Positions 9,001 through 9,721 of a DNA stretch of 9,721 nt are shown here, piece by piece. The stretch covers positions 1 to 9,721 of the forward strand of contig PEWW01000071.1 of NCBI GenBank assembly GCA_002779345.1, read 5' to 3'. Source of the DNA: Candidatus Omnitrophica bacterium CG07_land_8_20_14_0_80_50_8. GTDB lineage: Bacteria > Omnitrophota > Gorgyraeia > 2-02-FULL-51-18. Position 1 is the stretch's first letter. Each line of letters starts with the position of its first letter. A program made the position numbers and the translations under genes. The notes beneath the pieces were generated by a model. It was not told the DNA's origin, did no database searches, and saw only the letters and a list, made by a program, of their open reading frames with translations.

Positions 9001-9721
9001 AGCTGGAAGAACAGAAAGTGGCCTCGATCGACGCAACGAACGCAGCCAAGCTGATCCAAAATGCGGCCGCAATCAAGGAAAGGATCCAGAGCTACGCCGT
9101 GGGAGCCGCTTATATGCCGACGGTCTCCTTTGATCAGATACAGACCATCTTTGACACTGTCTCAACCAGAGTCGAGTTGGCTCAAGAGCAGACCGGAATC
9201 CAGATAGAAGAAGGCGCCTTCTACGACCAGACGCTTGAGGAATCCATCGCAAAAACTGATTCAAGCCGGGACGCTTACTTCGACCTGGTCTGGTACCGTG
9301 AGCCGTCGGGCGTTGAACAGCCGCTTGAAGACATGAGCGTCAAGAGACTCAGAGAGCTTGCGTTGGCGGCCGATTACAATTCGCAAAGATATGCCTATGA
9401 ACAGGCGCAATTATTGGCTGACCTCTACCGGAATTTGGTCACCTATCATCCTCTGGACCCGGCGCTTCAGGTTCGCAAAGCCCAGGCGCAGGATGAGCTC
9501 ACTTTTTATACTTTACAGTTGAGTTCCGCCGAAGCGGCTCTTAGTACGGCGAAAGCCGAATTGCTAGCGGCAAGTTCCGATCTTGACGATTACAGGAAAG
9601 CCGCGGATGAAATTTTTGAAGCGGAATTGACCGCCCGGAAGAGCTATTTTGAGGAAAGCGCTTCCACAAAATCAGGCGAAAATTCCTATAAGGCCTATTC
9701 TCAAGCGGCCCTCGAAGCCAA
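1..9721 (+). CDS. Giant multidomain surface/secreted-type protein, internal fragment (both ends outside window)
   Basis: One reading frame stays open through the whole window. The first full codon is at position 3, bases 1-2 finish a split codon, and bases 9720-9721 begin another. I translated all 3,239 codons and found no stop and no frame break. The protein is at least 3,239 residues, so neither start codon, signal peptide nor C-terminal anchor can be judged. Most of it is predicted helix rich in Ala, Gln, Glu, Asp, Ser and Lys. Inserted modules in order are a DUF4214-like pair, a beta-sandwich, a C39-peptidase-like domain, EF-hand/dockerin-like loops and proline-rich hinges. I count five Cys (545, 854, 1666, 1847, 2012) and see no hydrophobic stretch long enough to cross a membrane. 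Known large bacterial adhesins and surface stalks share this build, so an extracellular role is likely; the exact function is unknown. The architecture recalls giant proteins of Candidatus Omnitrophota (inference). Confidence 0.96.
3..443 (+). other. Helical segment before the DUF4214 pair (residues 1-147)
   Basis: This stretch reads as continuous amphipathic helix with one or two short breaks. Residues 61-78 are an Ala/Glu/Lys-rich helix (motif LAYEAKDLALANG) ending at an Asn-Gly, followed by a second Gln/Arg-rich helix. The same helix, short polar break, helix pattern returns around 951-985 and 2254-2285, so this looks like a divergent copy of a repeated hairpin. I recognise no named family. 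A structural spacer role is inferred from composition only. Confidence 0.6.
444..758 (+). other. Tandem DUF4214-like domain (residues 148-252)
   Basis: Two back-to-back units match the DUF4214 pattern of an aromatic-Val helix, a Leu-Gly-Arg motif, a helix, and a Ser/Thr-Pro-Glu-Phe-like end. Unit 1 begins with FVNRAYQEALGRGP (F150, L159-G160-R161, P163) and closes with ETPEF (F195). Unit 2 begins with FVQKAVQVILGRAAT (F205, L214-G215-R216) and closes with SSEVY (Y251). DUF4214 is a small all-helical domain of unknown biochemical function. It is common in large secreted or surface proteins, S-layer-like proteins and RTX-type adhesins, often repeated, and is thought to help binding or assembly. 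Here the pair is an isolated folded module between helical stretches. The second unit lacks the Pro-Asp that usually follows Leu-Gly-Arg, so it is the more diverged copy. Confidence 0.78.
2046..2225 (+). repeat. Helical hairpin repeat copy 1 (residues 682-741)
   Basis: A 60-residue unit of helix, His-Pro turn (P715), helix. Helix 1 carries SQIKAF, then Leu697-Asp698, Ala700 and AKAV (703-706). It aligns without gaps to residues 1383-1406 of the copy at 4137-4325, with 10 identities over 24 positions (I686, K, A, F689, D698, A700, A703, K704, V706, S709). The DNA shares an exact 14-base stretch, GATCAAGGCCTTTA, at 2057-2070 and 4148-4161, in the same reading phase. That favours duplication over chance similarity of helical sequence. 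Confidence 0.6.
2607..2786 (+). repeat. Helical hairpin repeat copy 2 (residues 869-928)
   Basis: A 60-residue unit equal in length to copy 1. It starts with SQIDQIADTARQMLD, in which S871, Q872, I873, A880, L884 and D885 fall at the same spacing as S684, Q685, I686, A693, L697 and D698 of copy 1. The second half has diverged, and a Gly-Arg-Glu-Gln break replaces the His-Pro turn. Support is weaker than for copies 1 and 3, because Ala/Gln/Leu-rich helices can look alike by composition. Confidence 0.45.
3354..3767 (+). other. Beta-sandwich (jelly-roll/lectin-like) domain, residues 1118-1255
   Basis: The character changes sharply from helical Ala/Gln-rich to Gly, Trp, Tyr and Val-rich beta sequence. 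It begins DDFEYGVDGWS (F1120, W1127), a common first strand in carbohydrate-binding-like jelly rolls. A central strand reads ISFDFYYLDSWYGE (D1170, D1175, W1177, E1180), followed by a YIEVNG strand. The end has a VHFGTTL strand (F1233-G1234) and a closing SWAVDNVSVTG (W1246, D1249-N1250). The DFY-DSW-GE block together with a late FG(S/T)TL and a final W-x-(V/I)-DN-(V/L) is a pattern I recall from beta-sandwich modules in large marine bacterial adhesins of the ConA/LamG-like type. A likely role is binding sugar or another surface ligand, possibly with Ca2+ held by the Asp residues. The exact family is not settled. It is a single copy, flanked on both sides by helical rod. Confidence 0.7.
3768..4919 (+). 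other. Helical segment between beta-sandwich and C39-like domain (residues 1256-1639)
   Basis: Helical composition resumes straight after the beta-sandwich and runs about 380 residues. Asp/Asn/His-Pro turns occur at P1417, P1487, P1512 and P1546, the densest run of such turns in the window, so the hairpins here are short. It contains the third aligned hairpin copy (residues 1379-1441). The last part (about 1595-1640) is a Tyr/Gln-rich helix leading into the peptidase-like fold. There is no catalytic motif, no Cys and no membrane segment. I infer a spacer or stalk. Confidence 0.6.
4137..4325 (+). repeat. Helical hairpin repeat copy 3 (residues 1379-1441)
   Basis: A helix, Asp-Pro turn (P1417), helix unit matching copy 1. 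SIKAF (1382-1386) aligns with QIKAF, VIDQA with ILDEA, and AAKGV (1399-1403) with KAKAV. The turn region is three residues longer than in copy 1. Copies 1 and 3 lie about 700 residues apart, with the beta-sandwich between them. The helical array therefore seems to predate, or to have been interrupted by, the beta-sandwich insertion. Confidence 0.55.
4920..5394 (+). other. Peptidase C39-like papain-fold domain (residues 1640-1798)
   Basis: The order of landmarks fits family C39, the cysteine peptidases that trim double-glycine leaders of bacteriocins and also occur inside large secreted proteins. A Gln (Q1659) lies seven residues before NCAAHVV, whose C1666 is the candidate nucleophile. A helical part follows, with TSLYAISKLSESKGI (from T1713), then LDGLTMPVMALVD (P1745), corresponding to the family's Leu-x-x-Leu-x-x-Pro-hydrophobic strand. 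NHLVLITAV supplies the candidate catalytic His (H1757). VTYESNG takes the place of the usual Tyr-Asp-Pro-x-Gly, and DFAAVYKGIVM matches the closing phe...trp-ser-Gly-hydrophobic strand. The Cys-His distance is 91, somewhat longer than in ComA-type enzymes. The usual third-residue Asp is replaced by E1772, with N1774 as another candidate. The Gln is one residue further from Cys than in papain, so activity is uncertain. There is no ABC-transporter part in view; the domain is embedded in the giant chain. Confidence 0.72.
5395..6164 (+). other. Helical/coiled-coil segment (residues 1799-2054)
   Basis: About 255 residues of helix linking the C39-like domain to the calcium-loop cluster. A Gly-Asp-Pro turn lies at P1855. 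Residues ~1930-1985 are the most highly charged helix in the window, with a KVEEEEKW run at 1947-1954 followed by regularly spaced Leu/Ala/Val, and are the best coiled-coil candidate. Two of the five Cys (1847 and 2012) lie here, in helices. They are far apart in sequence, and I cannot tell whether they pair. No known family is recognised. Confidence 0.55.
6165..6680 (+). other. EF-hand/dockerin-like calcium-loop cluster (residues 2055-2226)
   Basis: Loop 1, DVNKDGTVDFKD (D2063-D2074), is a full 12-residue EF-hand/dockerin loop with Asp, Asn, Asp, Thr, Asp and Asp at positions 1, 3, 5, 7, 9 and 12, Gly at 6 and Val at 8. Hydrophobic helices flank it. Loop 2 begins NFNGD (N2161-D2165) and ends IIDRKDY (D2178, D2181) but has about ten extra residues including Gly-Gly, so it looks like an interrupted loop. 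Loop 3, RDGVVDANDY (D2209, G2210, D2213, D2216), keeps positions 5 to 12, but Tyr and Pro sit at positions 1 and 3. Classical dockerins have two loops and sit at a C-terminus binding a cohesin. This module is internal and has a wider spacing between loops. Calcium-stabilised folding or protein-protein docking outside the cell is the likely role. Calling it a true dockerin would go beyond the evidence. Confidence 0.72.
6681..7997 (+). other. Helical segment after the calcium loops (residues 2227-2665)
   Basis: Amphipathic helices resume, with Asp/Asn-Pro turns at P2453, P2547 and P2645. Residues 2254-2285 form an Ala/Lys/Glu-rich helix, a Thr-Thr-Asn-Tyr break and a second Ala-rich helix, resembling residues 61-95 near the window start. 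At 6870-6905 the sequence NENFDGQIDQRM (N2290-M2301) has the EF-hand spacing Asn, Asn, Asp, Gly, Ile, Asp at positions 1, 3, 5, 6, 8 and 9. Met replaces the expected Glu/Asp at position 12, so it is a weak or relic calcium loop. No enzyme motif is seen. I infer a stalk continuing beyond the calcium module. Confidence 0.6.
7998..8660 (+). other. Proline-rich hinges and mixed-structure segment (residues 2666-2886)
   Basis: Two proline-rich linkers frame a short helix. The first has six Pro between residues 2670 and 2680 (8010-8042). The second has five Pro between 2719 and 2728 (8157-8186). The rod is expected to bend or be protease-accessible there. A helical stretch follows, with short non-helical pieces at ~2779-2795 (VNIYPPSGSDTS) and ~2834-2884. 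The latter reads as strands and loops (MPAPATGILGFSIQPP, then a Val-Trp-Asp-Ser-Gly-Val-Leu-Lys-Ile strand) and may be a small beta insertion. I do not recognise a family. These are the only strongly proline-rich pieces in the window. Confidence 0.5.
8661..9721 (+). other. C-terminal-side helical segment, continues past window (residues 2887-3239+)
   Basis: Helical composition resumes and runs to the window edge. One hairpin (about 2950-3005) has helix 1 GLQQRIDAAESLKKKAV, a Ser-Gly-Pro turn (P2983) and helix 2 RQAWFEMWTKAYEQQ. This resembles the helix, His-Pro-Gln-Arg-Gln-Ala, helix layout of the copy at 2046-2225. DQIQTIF (from D3044) may begin another unit. A turn HPLDPALQVRKAQAQ near P3153 echoes the TDPALYQKKALLLRSA turn near P2453. 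No stop codon and no anchor motif is reached. Confidence 0.58.

Noticed and set aside
1..9721. CRISPR array, tRNA, rRNA, insertion sequence, terminator or promoter
   Set aside because: No regular short direct repeats, cloverleaf sequence, terminal inverted repeats or transposase motif, and no non-coding gap was found. The whole window is coding in one frame.

Overview
The whole window lies inside one gene. On the + strand, the frame whose first complete codon starts at position 3 has no stop codon from end to end. That gives 3,239 complete codons, with neither the start nor the stop in view. There is no intergenic DNA, second gene, RNA gene, promoter, terminator or mobile element here. The shorter open frames on both strands are shadows of this frame. 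Residue numbers below count within the window: residue n starts at base 3n.

The protein is mostly long, alanine/glutamine/glutamate/aspartate-rich amphipathic helices, broken by recurring Asp/Asn/His-Pro turns into helical hairpins. Four folded modules interrupt this rod. In order they are a tandem pair of DUF4214-like units (residues ~148-252), a beta-sandwich/jelly-roll domain of carbohydrate-binding or lectin type (~1118-1255), a papain-fold domain resembling peptidase C39 (~1640-1798), and a cluster of calcium-loop motifs of EF-hand/dockerin type (~2055-2226). Proline-rich hinges follow at ~2670-2728, then a last helical stretch that leaves the window. I see no membrane segment, and I count only five cysteines, one of which is the putative C39 nucleophile. 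This composition suits an extracellular or cell-surface protein.

Bases are in the low-to-mid 50s % G+C by eye, and codon use is ordinary bacterial. Giant genes of this style, with helical repeats plus DUF4214, beta-sandwich, C39 and dockerin-like modules, are known from Candidatus Omnitrophota and other environmental bacteria with very large surface proteins. Omnitrophota is therefore my best guess, but it is an inference from architecture and not from a marker gene.

Working model (inference): the helical array is a long filament or stalk. The DUF4214 and beta-sandwich modules are adhesive or ligand-binding. The calcium loops stiffen or pair segments outside the cell. The embedded cysteine-peptidase-like domain either processes this protein or a partner, or cuts a target at the contact site. 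Its third catalytic residue appears to be Glu instead of Asp, so activity is uncertain.
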